Below are positions 11,612 to 22,218 of a stretch of DNA of 64,000 bases, one piece after another. The DNA lies in NCBI GenBank assembly GCA_037179335.1, contig JAKZHN010000001.1, forward strand, positions 1,240,001-1,304,000, given 5' to 3'. Numbering within the stretch: the first letter of the stretch is position 1; the number at the start of each line of letters is the position of its first letter. Origin of the DNA: Cyclaneusma minus. Its lineage: Eukaryota > Ascomycota > Leotiomycetes > Marthamycetales > Marthamycetaceae. Both the position numbers and the translations under genes were made by a program. The notes below the pieces were generated by a model that made no database searches, had not been told where the DNA came from, and saw only the letters and a list, made by a program, of their open reading frames with translations.

Positions 11612-13026
11612 ATGGTATCATTCCGTCAGGTTCTCGTGCACAAGACTCCTATCAAAGCCAAGAACCCCGGCTTCAATACATGGTATCATCGCCGAACCAC
11701 CATAGTCCATGATTACCTGCTGCGCAAAGAGCCTGAATATGCTCGGTTTGTGGATGTCAGAGGAGAAGTATGACTTTCTAGTTCTTGACCTATCTGCAAT
11801 TTGTCTTTTTCATTCTCTTGCCTATTCGAATTCTGGAAGCATAGTTGACAGCGGCGCAGTTAGAAGCTGCAGACATCGATCTTGGGCCCTTGGAGCCATA
11901 TACCCTGGACCCCATTGCCCAGGCTTCTTTGGACAAAGACGGCATAGAAATCAGGGGTATCAAGCATTTTCTCAGAATGAAAGCCCAAGCACGCCAGATA
12001 CAGAGGGCTACTGGCATCTTCAGGTTCCCTGAACAGGCAGCACACATATTCCCTCGTTTTAAACGTGATGGTTCTATTAAGGACCGTCACCCTATGGCCT
12101 TGGATATATGCATGGCTCCCGGCGCCTTCACAGTCGCGCTATTCTTCGAAAACCCAGGAGTTCTTATCCGCGGCATCACACTCGACGAGTCCCAGGGCGG
12201 GCATCCCGTTCGTCGATTTGTGTTTGGGGATTGGACGGACACCAGAGGTACAGTCCAAATAGAAAAGCACGATGTCACGATGTTGGCGGGCGAGATGGGC
12301 ATTTCTCCAGAGGAAGTTCCTGAAACGTTTCCGTGGCGCGATAGGCTCTCTTTCGAAAAGCCTTTCCTGCAAGACAAGTTCGAGCTCGTGATCTGCGACG
12401 GCCAACTCATCAAAGTCCTCACCGAGGGAGTCCAGCAAACGCAGCGGAATCTCAGAGCCACCCGACTGATATACTCGCAGCTTGTCCTCGCGCTGCAACG
12501 AGTCAAACAGAACGGCACTCTCCTAATCTACATGCATGAAATTGAGGAATGGAGCTCGGTAAAGCTGCTCTACTATTTGAGCCGAATCGCCAAGCTGAGT
12601 GTCTGCAAGCCGGCAGTAGGAGTTTTACAGGCTATGGAGCCGACCTTCTATCTCATTGCGAGAGACGTCGACATCGAGAGCGAAGCTGCAGCACAGGTTT
12701 TGAAAGAATTCCAAGGTGTGTGGAAATGGGCAACTTTCCAGGTGAATGGGCCGAGTCCGGAGAATCACGAGCCGTTGCAAGTGACTGATGTGCTGGAGCG
12801 GTTTGGAGAACAGCTTGTGGAGCTGGGCAGGCCGGTCTGGAAGGCGCAGGCAGACGCAATAGAGCAATTCCCGACCCACCTGAAGGCAGTGTACGGAGCA
12901 CCTGTTACTAAGAGGGAGGAAAGGGCATTAGCAGGACTAATGGAAAAGGTAACTGAAAAAAGGTTTAGTACCTTAGCGGAGGGGGGAGATTTGGGCCAAC
13001 CGCATATACGCAAGTACTTAGTGTGA
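11612..13026 (+). CDS. FtsJ-like (RrmJ) methyltransferase-domain protein
   Basis: 445 residues; exons 11612-11767 and 11845-13026 with a 77-nt GT-AG intron (gtatga...catag). The start ATG at 11612 has a favourable context (gcaaacATGg); the upstream open frame has no earlier ATG. Residues 137-150 read ALDICMAPGAFTVA, matching the FtsJ SAM-binding motif I, and ELVICDGQ gives the later acidic residue. The strand that usually carries a catalytic lysine reads GTLLIYMHEIEEW, with no lysine at that place, so activity as a 2'-O-methyltransferase is uncertain. I would call it an FtsJ-fold protein of unknown substrate. Its start lies only 260 bp from the end of the retroelement, yet the coding sequence looks intact with normal base composition. 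Confidence 0.72.
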
Positions 13027-13148
13027 CATCTAGGAAAGCGTGCGAATTCAAGCAGGCTGCTGTTAAACCGTACAGGCTACCTAGGTAGAAAACTCCCTAC
13101 GCTAATGCTATTCCAAGCCGTCCCCATCAGCTATCAAGCTACTCCTCA

Positions 13149-16100
13149 TCACGACCCCGACAATGGCCCCTCATTCCCCGTCGCAAATATAAAATCCGGC
13201 TCCCCCATATCCAGCCCGCGACCATCAACAATAACATACACCAAATTTGAGGCCGGAAGTTCTCTCAACTTCCCCTCTTCCCCAAGTCTGCTCAACACAG
13301 CTTTCGGATCCAAGAATTGCTCATCCTTCATTATCTGTACCTTCTGGCCCTGGCTAATCTGCCAGTCGACGTTGCTTCGTGCTATGGCTTCGAGCGATAG
13401 TACTGATGTCAAGATGGGGATGTCGACTGACAGGGATCGCTGATGGGCCAAGACTCCGGGCATTAAGAATTTTGTCAAGTCGGGGAGGTCGACTGTCATG
13501 GATCGCTGGTGAGCAGGGTGCTTGATTTCAAATCGCCAGTGATGCGGTGGATCCGAAGGGGTGTTTTGGCTGCCTGTGAAGTTGGAGAGAGCTGCGGTGA
13601 GTTGGCTGCTTGCAGAGGGGTCTAAACCATTGTTTGGGGTTCCTTTACCCAAATTATCACCAGGGGTAAAAAATTGAGTCCCTTGCGGAATTGAGCCCAA
13701 TCTTGTCTCAGAGATATGTGTATCCCCACCGTTGTCTTGATTGCTGTCTTGGTTGCCGCCCTGACCGTTATTTGGGGCGTTATCGGAGCTGCTGTCAGGG
13801 GCGCCGCCGGAATTGCCTCCACTGGGACCGCCGCCGGAGCCGTTGCTGGGGCTACTCTTTTTGCTGCCGTTCTGGCTGCTCTTTTGGCTGGCGCTTGGGC
13901 TGCTGCGTTGGCTGGTGCTTGGGCTGCCGTGTTGGCTGGTGTTTCTACTTGGACTTTGGGTTAAGCCGCCATCGTGAGTGTTGTTCTGGCTGTTAGGATC
14001 AGAGTATTGAGTTGTAGGAACCTGGATGGTACTGGGTCTGGGTCCAGGTTGGCTGGACTGGGTAACAGTTGATGAAGAGAAAATATCATTGTAGGAACTT
14101 GGGAGATCCCTTGCTGGGTTCAGAACACGGGGAGCCGGGGCGGATTGGGATTCGAGTTCCCCTGGAGTGAGTATCCTGATATCATAACGAGGCGTACTTT
14201 GTTGGGACGAGGTAGGTGATGTTATGGGCGTCCCGGGCGGTGGTGGAATGGCAGCAGCCTTTACTTGTCGTTCCCACTGGGCACCCTCTCTGGTATATGT
14301 GCCACATATCCAGTTGAGGAACTCTTCCCATTCCACCTCCCATGCCGCCTCGATCTCTGTCCGCTCATCATCGTTTAATACGGCATGCTGTATGCTCCAT
14401 AATGCAAGCTGTTTCCAGGAATACAGGTCGACGTTATCAGAACCAATCATGAACTGATAGAACTGGTCTGAAAGGGTGGAACTGCATCTAATTAGCATAG
14501 CAGCTCACGAAAACGATGCATGAATGGGGCGGCTGGTGATGCTCCCGACAAACGATATACTCACCCGCTGAATGCATTGTGGTCGTCATTCAACGTGATG
14601 TTCACGTCTTGTGCCAACAAACTATACATTGGGTGGTTTCCAATGACCGAGTTCAAGTGATGCACCTCATTGCTGATTGGACAGACCTCCAACGCAATAC
14701 CTTTGTTCTTGACTTCTTTGATGAGCTCTGGATACTCATAGAGATTGTATCCATGGCCGATGCGCCTACAACCCAGCAAAACGGCATCATAAATGTTTTC
14801 AGCGACATCCGTGCCTTTATCGAGTGTTTCGCCTGCTTTGAATAGAAATGGGATCTCGATTTTTGCTTTCTGGCACTTGGCATGGAAAGCAACCAGCATA
14901 TCCCGATATTGACGAAGGGGTGGCGAACTGTGCTCGGGGCCGACGAGATCAAGGCCTAGAGAGTCTTAATGTTACTACTAGTGGTCTTTAATTAGGGTTG
15001 AGCAATGGAGTGCTTACCACAAATCAAGTCTGGAAATTTACGCTTGAGGTCGAAGCACTCATCCAAGCCTTTTTGCATGTCTGCGAGATTGTTGCTCTTG
15101 ACAATGGTGTAATGCACTTTCAAGCCCATAAAGGGACCATAATCGCTAGAGCTGTACTGCCAATCTCCGCTAACTTTTATCTTTTTCCGTGGCCTATCAT
15201 TGTTTTCCTCCTTTGCAGCATTCACCTCTTCCTCGATGATTTCACAGACTTCCTCGTGTGTAAGTTCATCACCATCATCCCTGAAATAGTTAGTGTTGTG
15301 GAAATTGATTTTGACCTCCGCGTATTGAATGTGTTCCCGCCGCATATGGGCTATATAAGCCTTGGTGTAGGCGCGTATAGCACTCTCGTAGTTAAAAAGA
15401 CCGTCCACCACCATTTTCGCCCTACTTGTTAAATCGTCCCAGGCACTAGGACAATCAGCACATCTTCAAAAATCAGGGTATATTGACCTATGGAGAGAAT
15501 GCGGCGCTGCATTGGGGAATGATTCAATAAAGTAAACACATACCTCTCAATGGTGGCATGTGGGTGATGAGCTATCTCCGCCGTGAACCTCATCTTTCGC
15601 GCCAGCCACTCTTCTGCTGCTTTCGGCCCCTTGTCCATTGTTTGTATGTTCTTACCGGGAAAGTTTACTCCGAATGAATACCAAACCATACACATATTTT
15701 CGTAATGCTCGAAGTAGGGAAGTTTGCAATCGTAGGTGTCTGTGAAACAATTGCTTATGGTCCCCTGATTTGAGGGGAAGTCCATAAGCCATAATTCAAC
15801 CTCGCAGGTATCGAGATCTTCTTCATCAAGCAGAGGCTTGTCGCTGGCAATGAACACATTTTTGTCCCGCGCGTGCATAATGAGAAACTCCACCGGCAGC
15901 AGTAAGTTGTAATGCCCGCGGAGCATGCCTCCTTTTGGAAGATGCCCGGCGACTCTCCGAAGTTGAGTTCGTTGAATCAGATCTCGATTTACGAGGTAAG
16001 GCTCCCCCATGCGCCTGTTCCGCCCATCGGCATGAGGTTCAGCTTCATCGTAGATCTTGATTTTGTCATTTCTCCTGAGGATGCTGAGGATGCCATTGGC

Positions 16101-16334
16101 TTTTCTCTCAATCGATTTTTCCCTGGACACCGCATCCGTTTGTTGACGAATGTCTTGATCAAAGGCTGCAGCTCGGTCTCTGTCGATCAAATCTTCTCTT
16201 TCAACATCGTATAAACCAGTATTTGCAAATCTCTCGATACCTTGGCTATTTTTTGATTCCAAGGATGCGTTACGTGCGGCATTGTCTTCCGGGTCGGTAA
16301 TCTCATCTGAACTTCTGGGGTCCCCGCCGGACAT
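13149..16334 (-). CDS. ADGF/CECR1-like adenosine deaminase homologue, probable pseudoenzyme with C-terminal extension
   Basis: 972 residues from four minus-strand exons: 16334-15544, 15421-15018, 14955-14565, 14481-13149; all junctions close the frame (for example HATIER-AKMVVDGLFNY, LICG-LDLVGPEHSSPPL, NAFSG-STLSDQFYQF). Family landmarks in order: LPKGGMLRGHYN (132-143), VGPE (403-406), FKAGET (437-442), RRIGHG (462-467), EVCPISNEV (488-496) and LNDDH (520-524). Active ADGFs have HxH in the first and HAGE in the third; here these histidines are Arg139 and Lys438, so two expected zinc ligands are missing, although His141, His466 and Asp522 remain. There is no signal peptide, unlike secreted ADGFs. 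After about residue 590 comes a long Ser/Gln/Asn/Gly-rich linker, then an unrecognised tail of about 130 residues containing a doubled AHQRS(M/L)(T/S)VD(L/I)P motif. Confidence 0.82.
13389..13519 (-). repeat. Short in-frame duplication in the deaminase-like tail
   Basis: Two similar segments of about 50 nt encode AHQRSMTVDLPDLTKFL and AHQRSLSVDIPILTSVL, separated by only a few residues (MPGV). The nucleotide copies are recognisable in the forward strand around 13410-13445 and 13470-13510. They are a recent-looking internal duplication in the otherwise unrecognised C-terminal region. Confidence 0.75.
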
Positions 16335-17379
16335 TTTGGAAGAAAAAAAGAAGGGTTATTGGGAGAAGGCCTCTGTGGATAATAAATAGGTGATATGGAA
16401 CTAGAACGACAAAACTCAACAGGAACTTTGAAGCCGCATGCTAAGTAAGTAGTTCAAGTATAAGATCGAATAGAAGCATGGTAGGCATAGATGGCAAAGT
16501 CGCGCTGGCTCACAAAAATACTGCAAACAGCCAGATTCATACCTTGGCAATGGGAAATCAAGAATGTCTTTCTTGCGTCTTTCTTTGTCGGCGTTGGGTC
16601 AAAAGCGGAACAGGCCTCTCCCAAGCAGCGGCAAACAAAGAAGAAGTCAAAGAGCAGGGCCGCACAATGCTATTCCATACGGAATGTCCCACGAGGTAAA
16701 GGGAATATGGAGTTTTTCCATCCTAGCCAGGACGTACAATTACTAGGCGAAAAAAGTCGAGCCCCTTTTCAATACGCAGGAATATCGCCAAGAATTGGGA
16801 ATATCCTCAAGAACTGGGAAGATCACCAGAAGTTCCAGTACTGTACCTGACCGCTGCACATGGCACAACGACGTAGAAAGCGCCGAAGCGGGTTTCCACT
16901 GGGTAATGCTTGGTGTTGACGCAACTGGTTGGAGGTTGTCAAGTTGAGAAGGTGCAGATGTTGCTGAAGGTCAAAAACATTGAGGACGATAGCAGATCGG
17001 ACTTGCCAAGCCCCGAATTCGGACTTTTGTCTGGGGGTCATCCGAGTAATTTTCCAATTTCGTCGACGTGCAACAAAACTCGAGGAATGAATTGAGGCCT
17101 GGCGCTCATTGGCTGTGTCCGCTATATCCACATTCTGCGTTGGGCCAAGTTTGGTGGAGCAGAGAAGGCACCAACCCCGCCATCCTCTTTCCAAGTCCTT
17201 GGATAGCTTCGTGCTTAGCTCCCTCGCAGCTTCTCCCTGGAGCTCGACAACGACAACGCTCTGCCAAACCTCACGTTGGCCCGAAGAACACCGTCATCCT
17301 GCCATGGAATCCTAAGACCGACTGTAGAGCATTCTTCCAGCTCTTGCTCCCTACTCCGCCCGCCGCCCGCTGTGACATC
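16335..17379. other. Divergent promoter region between deaminase-like gene and PFF1
   Basis: About 1 kb shared upstream region for the minus-strand deaminase-like gene and the plus-strand protease gene. I see no convincing gene in it; the open stretches lack conserved features. It contains the 19-bp-period repeat at 16779-16836. Confidence 0.5.
16779..16836. repeat. Degenerate tandem repeat, about 19-bp period (locus A)
   Basis: Three adjoining units: GGAATATCGCCAAGAATTG, GGAATATCCTCAAGAACTG and GGAAGATCACCAGAAGTTCC. The units share the GGAATATCnnCAnGAA frame. They resemble repeats at 28091, 38624, 54659 and 59922. Confidence 0.75.
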
Positions 17380-20300
17380 ATGGCACGACTCAACCTCCAC
17401 AATCCCTTTGCCTTCCGGCCCTTGTCGGTGACCGTCTTCACGACTGTCACCTATCTGGCCATTGCCGTGCTTCTTCTATATACCCACGAGATTGTGCCTC
17501 CAGCACCGAAACCCAGCCAAGTTCCGGATGGCCTCAATACTACGCAGGCCTGGCTTGATCTGACCACTCTGACCAGAGGCTTCCATCCCTATAATTCAAA
17601 GCGTAATGATGAGGTTCGAGACTGGCTGCTCATGCGGATAGAGTCAATTCTGGATGAGAACGATGTGCAATGGACTACCCAGACCTCTGTGCGTGCCTGT
17701 GCCCGAATCACCTTTAAGTTTCGTGTCTAATGCTGTGCTTAGATGCCGCCTTCTCCGCGTGCCGATGCGCCAGCTGTCGTTGTGTTCAATGATCTCCTTT
17801 CGAATGTGACCTGCTCTGCAGCCGGCGTCAAAGGCACCACCTCCGAAAAGGCTCCCGGCCAAAGCGTCTACTTCGAGGGCACGAATATTATTGTGTACAT
17901 CAGGGGCACCGAAGACGACCAGAGTGATTGGTGGAAGTCGGCAGATATCACTCCAGAAGCCTTCAATGGAAAAGGTGGTGTTTTGGTAAACGCTCATTAC
18001 GATAGCGTCTCCACCGGCTACGGAGCAACAGACGATGGTGTGGGCGTGATAACCGTACTGCAACTCATTCAATACTTTACCACCCCTGGAAATGAACCGA
18101 GGAGGGGCGTCGTGGCCTTGCTCAACAACGGCGAGGAGGACTTCCTGAACGGCGCACGAGCGTACACCCAGCATCCCATGTCAGCGTTCACACATACATT
18201 CCTCAATTTAGAGGGAGCTGGTGCTGGAGGGCGAGCAACACTGTTCCGGACAACCGACACGGAGGTTACCAAGGCTTATGCCGGCAGCAAAAATCCATTT
18301 GGCACGGTCGTAAGCGGTGACAGCTTCAAGACTGGTGCTATCCGCAGTCAAACGGACTACGTTGTCTTCGAGGGTATCCTGGGTCTGCGGGGACTGGATT
18401 TAGCTTTCTGGTATCCACGGGCTAGGTATCATACAAACCAAGACGACGCTAGGCACACGTCTGTGGATAGTCTATGGCATATGCTTTCTGCATCCGTCAC
18501 CACTATGAAAAGCTTGACCTCGAGTTCAAGCAAATTTGACGGACCGCGGGGTGATGGTACCAAGGGCAAGGTCAGGAACGGCCACGGCTCAGATGCAGTG
18601 TGGACGGACATCTTTGGGAAGGCTTTTATTGTTTTCGGTCTTCATGGTCTCTTTGCCTGGTCCCTTACAATTTTGATCACTGGGCCCATTATCCTCATGG
18701 CCATTACGATCATACTGATCCGTCAGGACAAATTCTACTTCTTCGCTATCAAGGCGACTCCAGGGGGTTCGAAAGATCATGCAACGTCGTTATACGGCTG
18801 GAGGGGAGCATTCTTCTTCCCGGTAGCCTTAGTCGCTTCTACAGCATTGGTTTTTGGCTCTGCATATCTGGTCAATAAGTTGAACCCCCTGATTGCTTAT
18901 AGCAGTTTGTACGCAATGTAAGTGCAGATTCCAAACCCCTATCCTTCCCCGCCTATCTCTAAAGACTTCGCTTGAGCTTTCGCCATGCTGTATATTATCT
19001 TCCGAGGCGGCGAGGCCTCAAAGTTTCAAGTTCCAAAACTAAAATAGCGCTAACAATCTTTCAGATGGTCCATGATGCTTTCGCTATGGTTTATCGTCTT
19101 CTGGTTCATCGCTGCAGCAGCGAATGCTATTCGACCTTCGGCCTTGCAGAGGGGATTTGGCTTCTTTTGGATGTTTATCCTTGGCTGGGCGGCTCTTGTA
19201 GCAGCTACTGTCTACGAGGACAGGTTTCACATCGCTGGAGTATACTTCATTGTATTCTTCCAATCGGCAGCATTCCTAGCAACTCTGATAAGCCTGTGCG
19301 AGCAGTTTGCCTTGGTTAGTAAAGTATCCCCATATTCCACCTATAACCCACTACTAACACCCCTCACCCAGCCTCACAAGGCGAAGTATGCCGAGTTCAC
19401 TGAACACGAGGAAGAGAGTCGGCATAACATCGAGGGTATGGCAGATTCCCAAGGTCTGCTTGCTCCGCCGTCAAACGAGCCTGGGCAGGAAAATGGCGAC
19501 CATGAGGAAGCCAATGATAGCACACCTCTAATTGGAGGCGGCAGCAGAGCTCAGTCTCCGGGTCCCGCGACGACTTTCGCCCATTACGCGCGCAGATCTC
19601 TTGGTGGCGGAGATGCCGTGCAGGATGGCAAAGAGGATTTTGATGAGAAACACAAGGCTTACGGAAATGAGCAAAAGTGGAGCGGCACAATGCCCACCTG
19701 GACCTGGCTCCTTCAGTTCCTCCTAGTCGCTCCAATCACTGTCATTCTCGTCGGTCAGATTGGCCTGCTCACATCTTTCTCAGTTGCTCAGACTGGTGCT
19801 GACGGCAGCTCTACGCTACTGCCATACCTCCTTGTGGCATGCTGTTCCACCATGATTTTACTTCCAGTCAGCCCCTTCATCCACCGTTTCACACCGCACA
19901 TCCCTGTCTTCCTCTTTGTCATATTCCTTGCCGCACTTCTCTACAACCTTACTGCCTTCCCCTTCTCTCCCAACAACCGCTACAAAGTTTACTTCCAGCA
20001 AACTGTCGATCTCGAATCCGGTATCAACCAAGTCACTCTCACCGGCCTCGAAGAATATGTTCGTCCCATCGTCGCATCGCTTCCTAGTTCAGCAGGACAA
20101 GAAATCAAGTGCGAGAAGCGCAGCGATGTTCGAACCGATTTGACGGCATGTGCTTGGTCTGGCATCCCTCCTCGGGTTATTGAGAATATGCCTATTGGTG
20201 TCCCGCCCGAGAAGGGCTACGGCGATTGGCTCACTTTCAACGCTACGCGTCACGCAGGGCAGAACTCAGCACGCTTCATCGTCTCTGGCAAGAACACTCG

Positions 20301-20646
20301 CGCCTGTGCAATCCGGTTTGCTCGACCTATCAGCGATGTGCGAATTGCCGGCTCTGCAGACGATGATCGTTTTGACAGAGTGCCGGAAGGCGGTAGTAGT
20401 CAGGTCAAGCTGTGGCATCGCGAGTGGGAGAGCGAATGGGTTGTGGACGTGGAGTGGGCGCCTAGTGAGGGGAAGCAGAAGGGGGAGGAGGGCATGGAGG
20501 GAAGGGTGGTGTGTTTGTGGAGCGATGCGAATACGCCGGGAACGATACCGGCGTTGGATGAGGTGAGGATGTTTTCGGCGGATTGGTCTGCGGTTACAAA
20601 GCTGAGTGATGGGTTGGTGGAGGGGAGCAAGCCTTTCAATATCTGA
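17380..20646 (+). CDS. PFF1: Vacuolar membrane protease, M28 family (Pff1 type)
   Basis: About 1002 residues; exons 17380-17688, 17743-18917, 19065-19314, 19372-20646. A short cytosolic N-terminus precedes one membrane helix (about 18-37), then the lumenal M28 zinc peptidase: NAHYDS (His188), TDDGVG (Asp200), NNGEED (Glu234/Glu235) and WYPRARYHTNQDD further on, all expected ligand or catalytic positions being present. Several hydrophobic helices follow, with a Ser/Glu-rich cytosolic loop between two helix groups, and a C-terminal lumenal domain. The third intron (19315-19371, gttagt...cccag, 57 nt) is a multiple of three with no stop; splicing gives the expected EQFALPHKAKYAEF, retention adds 19 residues. 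Pff1 proteins reside in the vacuolar membrane; physiological substrates are little known. Confidence 0.92.
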
Positions 20647-21198
20647 AGGTAATGATGGAGGTGGGGCATTGGTTGTTGCTATTGTTCATTGTGCGGATTA
20701 CGAGTGGGGATGGATTTTTGGTAATAATGGTTACTGGTTATTAGCTGTTCCCGGAGTTACAGCGATAGGCATAACTACCTCTGCCTAGGCACCTAACATT
20801 GAAGGTAAGTAGGGTAGGAAGGACTTATCACACCAAGTATGATCGGGAATTCAAGGTGTTCCCAAACTCCGTGTTGTGCCAGTTGACGTTGTCTAGGGTG
20901 TCTACAGGTACCGAAACTGCCCTACCGCCGCACGCTGTGTGACCGGATCCTATACGAGGTGCATACACGAATCGTCAAAGGACCGTTCAGCTGTTGAATC
21001 CCAAAATGTGACATGACACTGCTGCTGCTGGTTCACCTCTATGACGGCACCCAAGCAAACAGCGATGATAAAACATCCATAAGAAGGGCCCTGGACCCTG
21101 AGTCCCCTCGAATTTTAACAGAGCTGAATCTGCATCCCGCAACGTCTGAAAATCTCTGACTTCCCTGCAAAAGCTCGGCACTTGCAAAATCCACCAGA
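20647..21198. other. Intergenic, no gene seen
   Basis: About 550 bp between PFF1 and the small secreted-protein gene. Nothing beyond probable UTR and promoter sequence is visible. Confidence 0.5.
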
Positions 21199-21693
21199 AT
21201 GTCATACCTCAAGCTTCTCCTCACTCTCCTCCCCACTCTCTGCCTTGCCGCCACCACCAACATAACTTACACGGTCACCAACTTCACCACCGGCTGCTCT
21301 CCCGCCGCCTGTGCCTACACCTTCAACATCAGCGGGACCGCCGCTCCTTCTGGTTTGGGTGGTGCCTTCTCCACCTACTGCAGCGGAAATGATCTTCAAG
21401 GAAAACTTGTTAGTTGCGCATCGTCGGGGGTGCAGGCGAACTTGGTGCCGGAGACGGAAGGGTTGGTGCTAGAGGTGTATAGGGAGGTTGGGGAGTTTGG
21501 AGGTGGTGCGAGTTCGGGGGATAGTAGTGTGAAGACGTTGCAGGGGAATGCGACGGCGGTGGAGAAGGGGGAGGGGGAGCCGGTGGGTGGGGGGACGTTT
21601 CCGGTTACGGTGAGCTATGTGCCGTATACGAGGACCTCTACGACGACAGTCGCCACAGCGACGGCGACGGCGACGGCGACGGTGGAGGCTTAA
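21199..21693 (+). CDS. Small secreted cysteine-containing protein
   Basis: Intronless 164-residue protein not recognised as a named family. Residues 1-18 (MSYLKLLLTLLPTLCLAA) form a clear signal peptide. The mature N-terminal half has four cysteines (in TGCSPAACAYTF, STYCSGND and VSCASSG), compatible with two disulfides, and N-glycosylation sequons (NIT, NFT, NIS, NAT). The C-terminal third is Gly/Glu/Val-rich and ends in an Ala-Thr run encoded by a GCGACG-type microsatellite. There is no GPI-signal hydrophobic tail. Size and cysteine content resemble fungal cell-surface or secreted effector-like proteins, but no activity can be inferred. Confidence 0.75.
   Translation: MSYLKLLLTLLPTLCLAATTNITYTVTNFTTGCSPAACAYTFNISGTAAPSGLGGAFSTYCSGNDLQGKLVSCASSGVQANLVPETEGLVLEVYREVGEFGGGASSGDSSVKTLQGNATAVEKGEGEPVGGGTFPVTVSYVPYTRTSTTTVATATATATATVEA
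21655..21682 (+). repeat. GCGACG hexanucleotide microsatellite in coding sequence
   Basis: Several tandem copies of a 6-bp unit encode the Ala-Thr tail of the small secreted protein just before its stop codon, so unit gain or loss would change tail length without a frameshift. Confidence 0.85.
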
Positions 21694-22218
21694 TGGGCAG
21701 TAAGATGGGAAGTTGGATGGGGAGGTGGTTGAGGATCTGTGAGATGTGCGGGGGGTGCGGGGGAACTGGATGTTGGATGACAGAAAAGGTTGAATCGAGA
21801 GCAGCATTTTAGTATGGAACCCAGATCGTTGATTCACAATTTCACATGTTCAAATAAGGAGCCCTTGATGTCCTTGATTCTTATTCTTGCTGGTAGGGAA
21901 AAGCCAACTGCTTCAAAAACCCTACCGAAATCGAATCAAACAGCGCACCACCACAAACAACTCCCCGAACCATCTCAAAGACTTCATGCCATCGCTGAGT
22001 ACACCGCATCGCCCAACATACAGATGCGCAGATACCCAAAACCTCGCGAAAACCAATATCCAATGATGTATACGACGTGTCGTACTGTTGTTAGCCCAGG
22101 TCCCATCTCTTTTCCAAAAACTCCCGCAAAATGTTATGCTGTTCCATCTGTTCAAGATACCACAGGACATGGCGGCAACTCCTCCAAATTTTTTCCTTCG
22201 CAATCTCCGTCCCCACAA
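21694..22218. other. Convergent 3' intergenic region
   Basis: About 520 bp between the converging small secreted-protein and F-box-like genes. No coding feature can be supported. Confidence 0.5.
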
